From: Gaoshiqia sediminis
GTDB taxonomy: Bacteria; Bacteroidota; Bacteroidia; Bacteroidales; Prolixibacteraceae
Direction of reading: 5' to 3'
Length of the DNA: 64,000 nt
Assembly: GCF_025907915.1 (NCBI RefSeq)
Contig: NZ_JAPAAF010000022.1
Location: forward strand, 1-64,000
The stretch's first letter is position 1. Each line of letters opens with the position of its first letter. The notes below the pieces were generated by a model that was given only the letters and a program-made list of their open reading frames with translations, did no database searches and had not been told where the DNA came from. The translations under genes were made by a program, and so were the position numbers. Positions 1 to 7,331 of the stretch are shown piece after piece.

Positions 1-1144
1 GCTGTCCCATCGGGCATACAAAATAATCTTGTTCTGCATTGTAATACAGGTTTTCTTGTATGAATGGGTTGTTTTTAAACGAGCGTTTCTGTTCTGTATG
101 GAAGTAACTGTATTTTACGTAGGCTTCTATGCCATTATCTTCCATGTATTTATAATTTTCTTCACTTCCATAACCTGAATCGGCGCAGACTTTATCCGGA
201 AGTTCTTCATAATTTTCTTCAAAACCTTCTAAGAAAGGCATGAGTGTAAGCGTATCTGTTGGATTAGGGAAGAAATCGTAATGGGTAATAAATTGGTTTT
301 CAGTCCCTATTTGTTGGTTGTAGGCAGGTTTGAGCTGGCCATTTCTCATGTGGTCTTCTTTCATCCGCATAAAAGTAGCATCTTCATCGGTTTTGCTGTA
401 ACTGTTTCGGGTGCCAAGCTTTTCAAGTTTATCTTCGTATTCTTCTAACTTTGGAAGGTGTTTTTCTTCAAGGGATTTGATTTGTTTCAATTCCTCTCTG
501 CTCTTATTCTCCCTGTTTATGGCATTAATACGTTCTCTCAGTTCTTTGCTGTTAATGGGAGTTGGCGGCTCATTATCCGGCTGATTGTCCTGGGAGATCC
601 CTTCGTCTATTTGTGAAAGTATCCCCCTGATTTTTGATTCCAGTTTTTCCCTGTTTTTCTCTACCGGTTTACGCCACACAAACGTGTAACGGTTGGCTTT
701 GCTTTCTATTTTTGTACCATCAATATAGATCTCTTTAAGGGTAATATAACCCATATCTGCAAGCATATAAACTACTTGTACAAATAACTTGTGGATATTG
801 TCTTTTAACCGGTGTGAACGAAAATTGTTAACCGTACGAAAATTGGGGCGTTGATTGGCTGATAGCCAGATAAAATGAATGTCTCGTTCCAACTGCGTTG
901 CTATTTTACGACAGGAATAAACATTGTTCAAATAAGCGTAAAACAGCACTTTTAAAAGCATTCGGGGATGGTATCCGCTACATCCCCCTCCTTTATATCC
1001 GAAATCGATACCTGATAAATCCAGTTCATTAACGATCTGGTTAATCAACCTTACCGGACTATCTTCTGCTATCATACTATCAATACTTTGAGGGAATAAA
1101 ACCCCTTGTCCCTGATCGTATGATTTGAATGTTATATTTGCCAT
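1..1144 (-). CDS. IS1182-type transposase, 5' part, cut by window edge
   Basis: The frame runs from an ATG at 1144 to the window edge with no stop, giving the first 381 or so residues of a protein that is usually about 480-550 aa. The N-terminus begins [20 protein letters not shown], followed by a [15 protein letters not shown] stretch and [11 protein letters not shown], the signature of the DUF772 N-terminal domain of IS1182/IS5-like DDE transposases. Further in comes [15 protein letters not shown] with an expected catalytic Asp. The visible end reads YFVCPMGQ, the entry to the C-terminal DDE half. It should cut and rejoin its own IS ends. No frameshift is seen in the visible part. The 3' end and left IS end lie outside the window. 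Confidence 0.9.
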   Translation of the reverse strand, partial: MANITFKSYDQGQGVLFPQSIDSMIAEDSPVRLINQIVNELDLSGIDFGYKGGGCSGYHPRMLLKVLFYAYLNNVYSCRKIATQLERDIHFIWLSANQRPNFRTVNNFRSHRLKDNIHKLFVQVVYMLADMGYITLKEIYIDGTKIESKANRYTFVWRKPVEKNREKLESKIRGILSQIDEGISQDNQPDNEPPTPINSKELRERINAINRENKSREELKQIKSLEEKHLPKLEEYEDKLEKLGTRNSYSKTDEDATFMRMKEDHMRNGQLKPAYNQQIGTENQFITHYDFFPNPTDTLTLMPFLEGFEENYEELPDKVCADSGYGSEENYKYMEDNGIEAYVKYSYFHTEQKRSFKNNPFIQENLYYNAEQDYFVCPMGQ

Positions 1145-1216
1145 ATTGCTCTGTCGTTCAATGCTTTAAATATAGCAATAATTACAGAAAACATAAAATT
1201 TGGAACAAAAAAAAGA

Positions 1217-1239
1217 GTGCCCAAAAACTTTTTGGACAC
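1217..1239. terminator. IS-end hairpin / bidirectional terminator
   Basis: An 11-bp inverted repeat (GTGCCCAAAAA / TTTTTGGACAC, one G-T pair) lies at the right end of the IS, next to an A-run on one side. It could be part of the IS terminal structure and could also stop transcripts leaving tnaA on the minus strand. Confidence 0.5.
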
Positions 1240-1255
1240 CCTCCTATACAACATC

Positions 1256-1314
1256 TGAAAAACCGAACCGTCGCGAGCCGGGAAAGCCTTGTAAGGTCAC
1301 GACAGGTCGTGACC
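1256..1314 (-). repeat. Truncated copy of the RAYT-linked palindromic repeat
   Basis: Reading the minus strand, 1314-1295 is a perfect inverted repeat GGTCACGACCTGTCGTGACC, followed by a short spacer and GGCTTTCCCGGCTCGCG, then a run ending in GGTTTTTCA. This is the first half (palindrome P1 and linker) of the 90-bp unit found eight times at 32.5-34.2 kb. The second palindrome is missing; the IS end begins where it should continue. It lies just outside the 3' end of tnaA. Confidence 0.85.
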
Positions 1315-1351
1315 AATATGCGCTACCTTGCCTTTTGCCTTATGTGTTGGT

Positions 1352-2734
1352 TTACTCCCCGATTGGTTTCAGCCGCATGGTAAAGTGCCGCATCACCGGG
1401 GCTTCGTGTACAATCTCAAAACCATGTTTAATTTCAGTGCGCCGTTCGTAGATGTTTTTCAGCGCGGCAACCACCACATCCAGGTGATTGTTGGTGTAGG
1501 TACGGCGTGGCAGGGCCAGCCGCAAAAACTCCACAGCAGGGTACCGGTTCTCCCGGGTTATTGGATCGCGGTCGGCCAGCAGGGCTCCAACTTCCACACC
1601 GCGCACGCCAGCTTCCAGGTACAATTCAACGGTTAGCATCTGGGCTACAAACTCTTCTTTGGGCACATGGGGCAGAAACCGGCCTGCATCCACAAAAACA
1701 GCATGTCCGCCCAATGGCTGCTGTACCGGGATTCCGGCTTCGGTCAGTTTGTTGCCCAGGTAATGTACCTGCCGGATACGCGATTCCAGGTAGTCGCGGT
1801 CGGTTACTTCTTCCAGCCCCACGGCCAGGGCATTCATGTCGCGGCCAGCCATGCCGCCATAGGTGATGAACCCTTCGTACAGGATGTTGAACATGGTAGC
1901 CTTTTCGAACCAACTGCTGCTTCGCATAGCCAGGAAGCCGCCAATGTTTACTAGTCCGTCCTTTTTGCTGCTCATGGTCATGCCGTCGGCATGGGTGTAC
2001 ATTTCTCGCACAATTTCGCGGATAGTTTTGTGTTCGTAGCCATGTTCGCGTTGCTGGATGAACCAGGCATTTTCGGCAAAGCGTGCCGAATCAAATACAA
2101 CCGGGACATCGTAATGGCTGGCCAATTGTTTTACCTGGCGCAGGTTTTCCATCGAAACCGGTTGCCCACCAACACTGTTGCAGGTCACGGTTACGATGAT
2201 CAGCGGCACTTGCTCGTTTGGATACGTTTCCAGCACGTTCCGCAACTTGTTGAGGTCGATATTCCCTTTGAACGGATGTTGGCTTTCGGTGTCGGAAGCT
2301 TCGTCAATAGTGCAGTCGATAGCTTGTGCCTTGCGGAACTCGATGTGCCCTTTGGTGGTGTCGAAATGCGCATTGCCGGGAACCACATCGCCCTCTTTCA
2401 GCAAGACCGAAAACAGCACATTCTCGGCTGCACGCCCCTGGTGGACCGGCAAAAAATAATCGAAGCCGAAAAGTTCCGTCACCTTTTCTTTCAGATAATA
2501 ATAGGAGGATGACCCGGCGTAACTTTCGTCGCCGGTCATCAGCGCGGCCCATTGTTGGTCGCTCATGGCGCCGGTGCCGCTGTCGGTCAGCAGATCGATG
2601 TAAACCTGATCGCTGCGCAAGTTGAATACATTGTAGCCGGCTTCGGCAATCCATCGTTCACGTTCTTCGCGCGTACTTCGGTAGATGGGTTCTACCATTT
2701 TTATCCGGTAGTTTTCTGCAAAAGGTAAATTCAT
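1352..2734 (-). CDS. tnaA: Tryptophanase (tryptophan indole-lyase)
   Basis: This is a PLP-dependent beta-eliminating lyase that would split L-tryptophan into indole, pyruvate and ammonia in the cytoplasm. Family hallmarks are LLTDSGTGAMS and GDESYAGS near the N-terminus, HQGRAAE, FDTTKGH, DSARFAENA, and the PLP lysine in MSSKKDGLVNIGG (second Lys, about residue 258). GGHAVFVDAGRFLPH and LRLALPRRTYT follow. I start at 2734 because MNLPFAENYRIKMVEP matches the usual N-terminus; an in-frame ATG at 2788 would add 18 residues. It is 83 bp downstream of the folM-folX-folK group on the same strand. Tyrosine phenol-lyase is a close relative and cannot be fully excluded. Confidence 0.88.
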   Translation of the reverse strand: MNLPFAENYRIKMVEPIYRSTREERERWIAEAGYNVFNLRSDQVYIDLLTDSGTGAMSDQQWAALMTGDESYAGSSSYYYLKEKVTELFGFDYFLPVHQGRAAENVLFSVLLKEGDVVPGNAHFDTTKGHIEFRKAQAIDCTIDEASDTESQHPFKGNIDLNKLRNVLETYPNEQVPLIIVTVTCNSVGGQPVSMENLRQVKQLASHYDVPVVFDSARFAENAWFIQQREHGYEHKTIREIVREMYTHADGMTMSSKKDGLVNIGGFLAMRSSSWFEKATMFNILYEGFITYGGMAGRDMNALAVGLEEVTDRDYLESRIRQVHYLGNKLTEAGIPVQQPLGGHAVFVDAGRFLPHVPKEEFVAQMLTVELYLEAGVRGVEVGALLADRDPITRENRYPAVEFLRLALPRRTYTNNHLDVVVAALKNIYERRTEIKHGFEIVHEAPVMRHFTMRLKPIGE

Positions 2735-2817
2735 GCCCAAATATACAGCATGAAACAGGCGAAAATACTTAGGAATGTCAGGTTTCAACGCGGGTGGACG
2801 TGTTAAAGGAAAGGTCT

Positions 2818-3216
2818 TTAATCGGTGGAGGCGAAGCCCAGTTCGGCAACAGCGGCACGCAGAAAGTCGCGCGTGTGGTAATCTTCGTCAATGATTTGGC
2901 CATTCCAAACGACAATATCCAGATCAATGGTTCGGGGGCCGAATTTGGGCTGGCTGCGGTCGCGCCCCAGACGATCTTCCAGCTTTTTCAGGTATTGGCG
3001 GAATTCGTCCATCGAGAATTCGGTCTCCAGCTTAGCTGCGCCATTGACAAAGTCGGGTTGGTTGGTGATTCCGATGGGCTTGGTTGTTACCAGCGAGGAA
3101 ACTTTCAGCAGGCTGGATTCTGTCTTCAGGATATCCAGCAAACGGGCAATGTTGATTTCGGGATCTATGTTCGACCCAATGCCGATTATGCAGGTGTTCA
3201 TCGGTTTAGCGTTCAT
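2818..3216 (-). CDS. folK: 6-hydroxymethyl-7,8-dihydropterin pyrophosphokinase (HPPK)
   Basis: It transfers pyrophosphate from ATP to 6-hydroxymethyl-dihydropterin in folate synthesis. The protein shows the N-terminal GIGSNIDP motif, the middle PDFVNGAAKLET segment (usual form FxNxVxxxxT), EDRLGRDRSQPKFGPR and the diagnostic TIDLDIV near residue 98. Length of about 132 aa is at the short end of the family. An internal Met five codons in would also fit. It starts 9 bp after the FolX-like gene, so it is almost certainly co-transcribed with the two upstream pterin genes. Confidence 0.92.
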   Translation of the reverse strand: MNAKPMNTCIIGIGSNIDPEINIARLLDILKTESSLLKVSSLVTTKPIGITNQPDFVNGAAKLETEFSMDEFRQYLKKLEDRLGRDRSQPKFGPRTIDLDIVVWNGQIIDEDYHTRDFLRAAVAELGFASTD

Positions 3217-3225
3217 GGCGCCGTC

Positions 3226-3579
3226 TTATCGGTGAGCCTCCATCTCAAACGAAACCGACTCGGCAAAGCGCAGGGCGTGGGGCTTGTCCACTTCTACCTT
3301 GGCCCAAACCACCCGTTCATCCTCCATAATCATATTCAGCAGGTTTTGGGTGAGTACTTCGAGCAGTTTGAAATGACCTTCCTGCACATAGGCAATGATT
3401 TTTTTGGTGATGGTTTTATAGTTGTATATTCCGTCCGGCTCGTCTGCCAGTAGTGCTTCTTCGGGAATAATCGCCTCAATTTCAAGGTTAATGATCACGT
3501 CCTGCTTGTTGATCAGTTCTTCGGGATTAAAACCGATGTAGGTGCGCAATAACAGGTTTTTTACACGAATTTTAGCCAT
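3226..3579 (-). CDS. folX: FolX/FolB-family dihydroneopterin (triphosphate) epimerase or aldolase
   Basis: The 117-aa protein is a small T-fold enzyme. IRVKNLLLRTYIG at the start, NKQDVIINL, NYKTITKKI and the C-terminal VDKPHALRFAESVSF resemble FolX (dihydroneopterin triphosphate 2'-epimerase) of Pseudomonas and E. coli, as I know those sequences, more than classical FolB. FolX with the FolM-type reductase encoded just upstream would make tetrahydromonapterin; FolB activity would instead supply the FolK substrate. Both are cytosolic pterin steps. The gene lies 10 bp after the reductase and 9 bp before folK. I favour FolX or a bifunctional enzyme; general family membership is certain. Confidence 0.8.
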   Translation of the reverse strand: MAKIRVKNLLLRTYIGFNPEELINKQDVIINLEIEAIIPEEALLADEPDGIYNYKTITKKIIAYVQEGHFKLLEVLTQNLLNMIMEDERVVWAKVEVDKPHALRFAESVSFEMEAHR

Positions 3580-3589
3580 TTCTTGTTGA

Positions 3590-4318
3590 TTAGAGGGTTA
3601 TGCCCAGGTTTTCGCCGCCATCGCAAAATAAAAGCTGTCCGGTAAGATGGTCGTTCTCCAGGATATAATCCAGGCTTTTCAGGATGGGGCCAACGCCGCC
3701 GGGCTTTTTCATAGGGATTTTTTTGGCCAGGTTCCACAAATAGCTTTCATCACGGTCTTCGGGTGGCAGGGTAACTCCGGGGGCAATGGCGTTGACCCGG
3801 ATCTCCGGGGCAAATTCGAGGGCGCCCATTTTGGTGAGTTCCCAAAGTGCTTTTTTCGACAGGCTGTAGGCGGCATGGTCCGATTTGCTGCTGGTGATTC
3901 GGGTGTCCACCATGTTGATGATGACTCCTTCGCCAACCAGGCGGGCAAAATCGCGCATCAGTAGAAACGGCGCCCGGTAGTTGATCATCATCTCCCGGTC
4001 GAGTAGGTCGAAATGTGTTTCGCGGATGTGCGAAGCTTCGAATACCGAGGCATTGTTGATTAGCAGGTCGAGTTGCCCGAACACGCGCACCACCTCAGGA
4101 ATAAGGCTTTCCACTGCGAAGGGGTTTTGCAGGTTCGACTGGAACAACACAAACTCCTGATCGGGAAAATGACTTCGCAAATCGTGTTGCAGTTTTCCGG
4201 CTGCTTTGCCCGAATTGTTGTAGTGCAGGGCCAGGCACCATCCCTGGGCTGCCAGGTGTTCTGCCATCTCGCGGCCTACCCGTTTGGCCGAACCTGTTAT
4301 CAATGCCGTTTTTTTCAT
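3590..4318 (-). CDS. folM: FolM-like pteridine reductase (short-chain dehydrogenase)
   Basis: The 242-aa protein is a Rossmann-fold SDR with TGSAKRVG at residues 8-15 (the Arg-containing, NADPH-preferring glycine motif of pteridine reductases), LINNASVFE, the AAYSLSKKA active site with Tyr and Lys, and VNAIAPG followed by an extended substrate loop. It probably reduces dihydromonapterin or dihydrofolate to the tetrahydro form. As first gene of the folM-folX-folK operon, with gaps of about 10 bp, its pterin role is supported by context. A generic 3-oxoacyl-ACP-type SDR is the alternative. Confidence 0.75.
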   Translation of the reverse strand: MKKTALITGSAKRVGREMAEHLAAQGWCLALHYNNSGKAAGKLQHDLRSHFPDQEFVLFQSNLQNPFAVESLIPEVVRVFGQLDLLINNASVFEASHIRETHFDLLDREMMINYRAPFLLMRDFARLVGEGVIINMVDTRITSSKSDHAAYSLSKKALWELTKMGALEFAPEIRVNAIAPGVTLPPEDRDESYLWNLAKKIPMKKPGGVGPILKSLDYILENDHLTGQLLFCDGGENLGITL

Positions 4319-4577
4319 GGTTCAAAAATAGGATTGTTTTTATTTCCTGATGTTCGCAAATATCCCGATTTGCCGGTCTTTTTTCTACTCCCAGAAGATA
4401 ACCATTTTTGAATGATTTCTTCTTTCTCATAAACGGCTAATTTCCCAATCGGTTCAAAATACGCGGGCAAAGTAACTTAAAAAACATTTCACATAAGAAA
4501 ATCGCTCTTCCCTGAAACTAAATTCTTATCATTTTCGAAATAATGAATAGAGAAACGTTCATCAAAAGCAAAAAGTC

Positions 4578-5678
4578 ATGGAAGAAAAATTGATTACCAT
4601 TGCCTTGTTGCCTTATTCAAAAGCAGAGATCCTGCGTTCCCTTTTGGAGGCTGAAGGCATCGAATGCACCCTCGAAAATGTCAACCTCATTCAGGGAGCT
4701 GTGGCTACCGGCGTAAAGGTGCGCATTTATGAAAAAGATGTGAAAAAAGCCTATCCTATTTTGGATCAGATGCTGGGAAAGGTGACCAAGGAAAAGCAAA
4801 AATCCGAGAATACGGTTTTGGTGCCGGTTGATTTTTCCAACTATTCCTTTAAAGCGGCTTTGATGGCTTTTGAAATCGCTCAAAAGTTAAAATCGAAATT
4901 GCTGTTTTACCACGTCATTCCGCAACCCGACTTTTTTTCCATGCCTTATTCCGATGTGGTTGCCTTCAACTCGGGCCTGTACGAACACTTAAAAGAGCAG
5001 GAAGAGCTGGCCAATCCACGTTTTTCCACTTTCCTCGGAAAACTGACCGATTATATCGGGCCGAACAACTGGAAAGCCATCAAGTCGGAGCACATTATTA
5101 AGATGGGCTACCCCGAAGATGATATCCTGTTTTATGCGGATCAGCACCCGCCCCGGCTGATTGTGATGGGCATTAAAGGCCCGGATGAAGATACCCCTGA
5201 TATCATGGGCAGCACAACTGCAGGAGTGATTTACAAATCGAATGTACCGGTACTGGTCATTCCGGAGAAAGCACCGTTGCTGAATCTGGCTTCGATGAAA
5301 AAAGTAGTGTATGCCACTAACTTCGATGACAAAGACTTTCAGTCGATCGATAAATTGCTGGGCTTGCTGAAGCCGTTCGATGCCAAATTATATTGCCTGC
5401 ACATTGGCGCTACCGACGATAAAGAGTGGGACGAGGCCAAACTGGAAAGTATGGGGAACCTGCTGAAGAAGAACTATACCGATGCCCAGATTGAATGTGT
5501 TATTGTACATGGAAATGACATTCTGGCTGAACTGGAAAAGTACATCGAGCAAAACAGTATTGATATTCTTTCGTTGACCACGCACAAACGGAACATGATT
5601 ACGCGGATATTTAACCCGAGCATAGCCCGTAAAATGGTATTTCATGTGAAAACACCGTTTCTGGTTTTTCACTCGTAG
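4578..5678 (+). CDS. DUF2007 plus tandem universal stress protein (UspA) domains
   Basis: The 366-aa cytoplasmic protein has three parts. Residues 1-70 look like DUF2007, a small sensor-like fold (LPYSKAEILRSLLEAEGIEC). Residues about 78-233 are a UspA domain beginning VLVPVDFS and ending MGSTTAGVIYKSNVPVLVIP, which keeps a nucleotide-binding-like GIKG...GST pattern. Residues about 240-366 form a second, more degenerate UspA domain ending TPFLVFHS. Such proteins help stress survival by unknown ligand-dependent means. It is monocistronic and ends in a bidirectional terminator shared with ribE. Confidence 0.82.
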   Translation: MEEKLITIALLPYSKAEILRSLLEAEGIECTLENVNLIQGAVATGVKVRIYEKDVKKAYPILDQMLGKVTKEKQKSENTVLVPVDFSNYSFKAALMAFEIAQKLKSKLLFYHVIPQPDFFSMPYSDVVAFNSGLYEHLKEQEELANPRFSTFLGKLTDYIGPNNWKAIKSEHIIKMGYPEDDILFYADQHPPRLIVMGIKGPDEDTPDIMGSTTAGVIYKSNVPVLVIPEKAPLLNLASMKKVVYATNFDDKDFQSIDKLLGLLKPFDAKLYCLHIGATDDKEWDEAKLESMGNLLKKNYTDAQIECVIVHGNDILAELEKYIEQNSIDILSLTTHKRNMITRIFNPSIARKMVFHVKTPFLVFHS

Positions 5679-5699
5679 CAATCAGAACAATAGGTATGG

Positions 5700-5727
5700 A
5701 AAAAACCGGGCGACGGCCCGGTTTTTT
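5700..5727. terminator. Bidirectional intrinsic terminator
   Basis: An 11-bp stem (A6CCGGG / CCCGGT6, loop of six) has T-runs on both strands between the convergent usp and ribE genes. The ribE stop codon overlaps the T-run on the right. Confidence 0.9.
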
Positions 5728-6337
5728 ATGCGTTATAGGTGGCTAATTTGCTGAGATATTTTCCGATAATGTCAAATTCGAGGTTGACAACCGTCCCTAC
5801 CTGAAACGTGTGAAAATTTGTTTCCTGATAGGTGTAAGGAATAATGGCCACCTGGAACGAGTTGTCTTTGGAGTTGACCACCGTCAGACTTACACCGTTT
5901 ACGGTAACCGAACCTTTTTCGACCGTCATGTAGCCTTGTCGGGCTTTAGCAATATCAAACTCATATTCGAAGGTGAAGTACCAGCTGCCCTCGGCTTCTT
6001 CCACTTTGGCACACACAGCTGTTTGGTCCACATGCCCCTGTACAATGTGCCCGTCCAACCGTCCGTTCATCATCATGCTGCGTTCCAGGTTTACCTTCGA
6101 GCCAACTTCCCAAAAGCCCAGGTTGGTTTTTAGGATGGTTTCCTTAATGGCCGTTACCGTGTAGGTTTTGGCCTCTTTGTCAATCTTTACCACCGTGAGG
6201 CATACCCCGTTGTGTGACAAGCTTTGGTCGATTTTTAGTTCATCCACAAACGAACAGGTCAGGGTGAAATGGTAATTCTCCTGTTCGCGTTCGATGGCTT
6301 TCACCACGCCGTATTCTTCAACAATTCCTGAAAACAT
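5726..6337 (-). CDS. ribE: Riboflavin synthase alpha chain
   Basis: It dismutates two 6,7-dimethyl-8-ribityllumazines to riboflavin. The N-terminus MFSGIVEEYG is diagnostic. Two lumazine-binding repeats are visible, each with the VxLTV core: SHNGVCLTVV near residue 45 and VNGVSLTVV near residue 145; GHIVQGHVD starts the second half. Length of 203 aa is normal. A variant promoter (TTTT-N19-TAACTTCG) can be seen just upstream. It stands alone, with no other rib gene and no FMN riboswitch in the 125-bp leader. Confidence 0.95.
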   Translation of the reverse strand: MFSGIVEEYGVVKAIEREQENYHFTLTCSFVDELKIDQSLSHNGVCLTVVKIDKEAKTYTVTAIKETILKTNLGFWEVGSKVNLERSMMMNGRLDGHIVQGHVDQTAVCAKVEEAEGSWYFTFEYEFDIAKARQGYMTVEKGSVTVNGVSLTVVNSKDNSFQVAIIPYTYQETNFHTFQVGTVVNLEFDIIGKYLSKLATYNA

Positions 6338-6462
6338 GTTGCTTGATTTTTAATTTGCTGCGAAGTTACCGATTTCCGGTTAATCCGAAAAACGCGAAAA
6401 AGCGGGCCGGATGTTTTTTGTGCCTTCGCCCCGCTTTCACATGCCCCTTATTCAACGTATTT

Positions 6463-6906
6463 CTATTTCTTCTTTCTCCGCGCCAGTTCGTATTCGTGGA
6501 AAAATTCTTTAGTCCGGGCAATCATTTGCCTTTCCGTAATCACATCCGCATTTTCAATCCCGATTAATTTGCTGCTCAACTGATGGTCTTTTTTGATCTC
6601 TTTTTCCAGCCATTCTTTGGTTACCGACGGGCCAAACAGAAATATTTTATCCGCATCCTTAATGTCATGAATGACGCGGTTGAAATATTCGGACAATTGA
6701 TGTTTTTTTCGTTCTGTTTGAACTTTGTCTGTGTTGGCTACGATGCCTCCCAAGCGGTGGAATTCTTTCTTTTCACCCGGGAAACGCACCCGGTGTTCCA
6801 CTTCTGATTCAATTTTTTGAATTGATTCCCCTCCATCATTGAATGAAATCAAAAAAGCCTTTTCGCTATCCAGCCAAACGCCCATTTCTTTTTCCATAAT
6901 GTTCAC
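6463..6906 (-). CDS. Small eRF1-like (baeRF-type) conserved protein
   Basis: The 147-aa protein has GVWLDSEKAFLISF at the N-terminus and DADKIFLFGPSVTKEWLEKEI in the second half, ending in KLIGIENADVITERQMIART. This order resembles small bacterial relatives of the archaeal/eukaryotic release-factor central domain that are often annotated as host-attachment or translational-machinery proteins. No membrane segment or signal is present, so it is cytosolic. It is divergent from the TonB receptor gene at 7332. The assignment rests on pattern only; function is unknown. Confidence 0.5.
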   Translation of the reverse strand: MNIMEKEMGVWLDSEKAFLISFNDGGESIQKIESEVEHRVRFPGEKKEFHRLGGIVANTDKVQTERKKHQLSEYFNRVIHDIKDADKIFLFGPSVTKEWLEKEIKKDHQLSSKLIGIENADVITERQMIARTKEFFHEYELARRKKK

Positions 6907-7094
6907 TTTTTTAAGGTTGAAACGCTAACAAATTCCTAAAAGGGAGATTGATCTACTAAAAATTATACGGGAAAAACCTGTTCAAGTGTTCTTTTTAGGG
7001 GGAATAATTGGTCCAAATTTAAAAATGGGAAGGGTAATGGTTTTCTGGCGGTAAATGGGGAATGGTTGAAGGAAGAGTACAAACGTCTGGGTGC

Positions 7095-7127
7095 AAAAAA
7101 AGCAACCGGCGTCCCGGCTGCTTTTTA
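7095..7127. terminator. Terminator-like hairpin upstream of TonB receptor
   Basis: A 13-position stem with one mismatch (AAAAAGCAACCGG / CCGGCTGCTTTTT) has T-runs on both strands. No gene ends here, so it may insulate the divergent promoters or end a short upstream transcript. Confidence 0.6.
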
Positions 7128-7261
7128 CCTTTTCTCTCTTGTATGAAAAAACATCTGCGTAAAATTCTGTTTTCTGTTCTTGGCTTTGGGGCAGATTGTT
7201 ATTTTGATTTAAGCAACTATCGTGCCAAAAAACACTGCAATTCGAAAAAGCAAAATCAGCT

Positions 7262-7269
7262 TATCTTTG
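7262..7269 (+). promoter_or_regulatory. Putative -7 box TATCTTTG
   Basis: It matches the Bacteroidota -7 consensus TAnnTTTG, 62 bp before the receptor ATG. The matching -33 element is weak. Confidence 0.4.
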
Positions 7270-7331
7270 TTGTTCTTATACTTCTTATGATACATTTTGC
7301 GTTCATTAGGTAACTTGTTAATTATCGGGAA

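Larger units (their letters stand above)
1..1254 (-). mobile_element. IS1182-family insertion sequence, right end visible
   Basis: The element holds the transposase plus a non-coding tail. Its right border is estimated near 1254, because from about 1256 onward the sequence matches, in reverse orientation, the palindromic repeat of the 32.5-34.2 kb arrays, while sequence to the left does not. The IS therefore appears to have landed in the middle of a repeat copy. The left end, terminal inverted repeat partner and target duplication are outside the window, so the border is approximate. Confidence 0.65.
6907..7331. other. 425-bp divergent intergenic region
   Basis: It carries the upstream regions of the eRF1-like gene (minus) and the TonB receptor (plus), a hairpin at 7095-7127 and a TATCTTTG box at 7262-7269. 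An open frame at 7062-7313 has no family features and crosses the hairpin, so I do not count it as a gene. Confidence 0.6.

Noticed and set aside
7062-7313. 84-codon open frame upstream of the TonB receptor
   Set aside because: It crosses a terminator-like hairpin and the putative promoter, and has no recognisable features.
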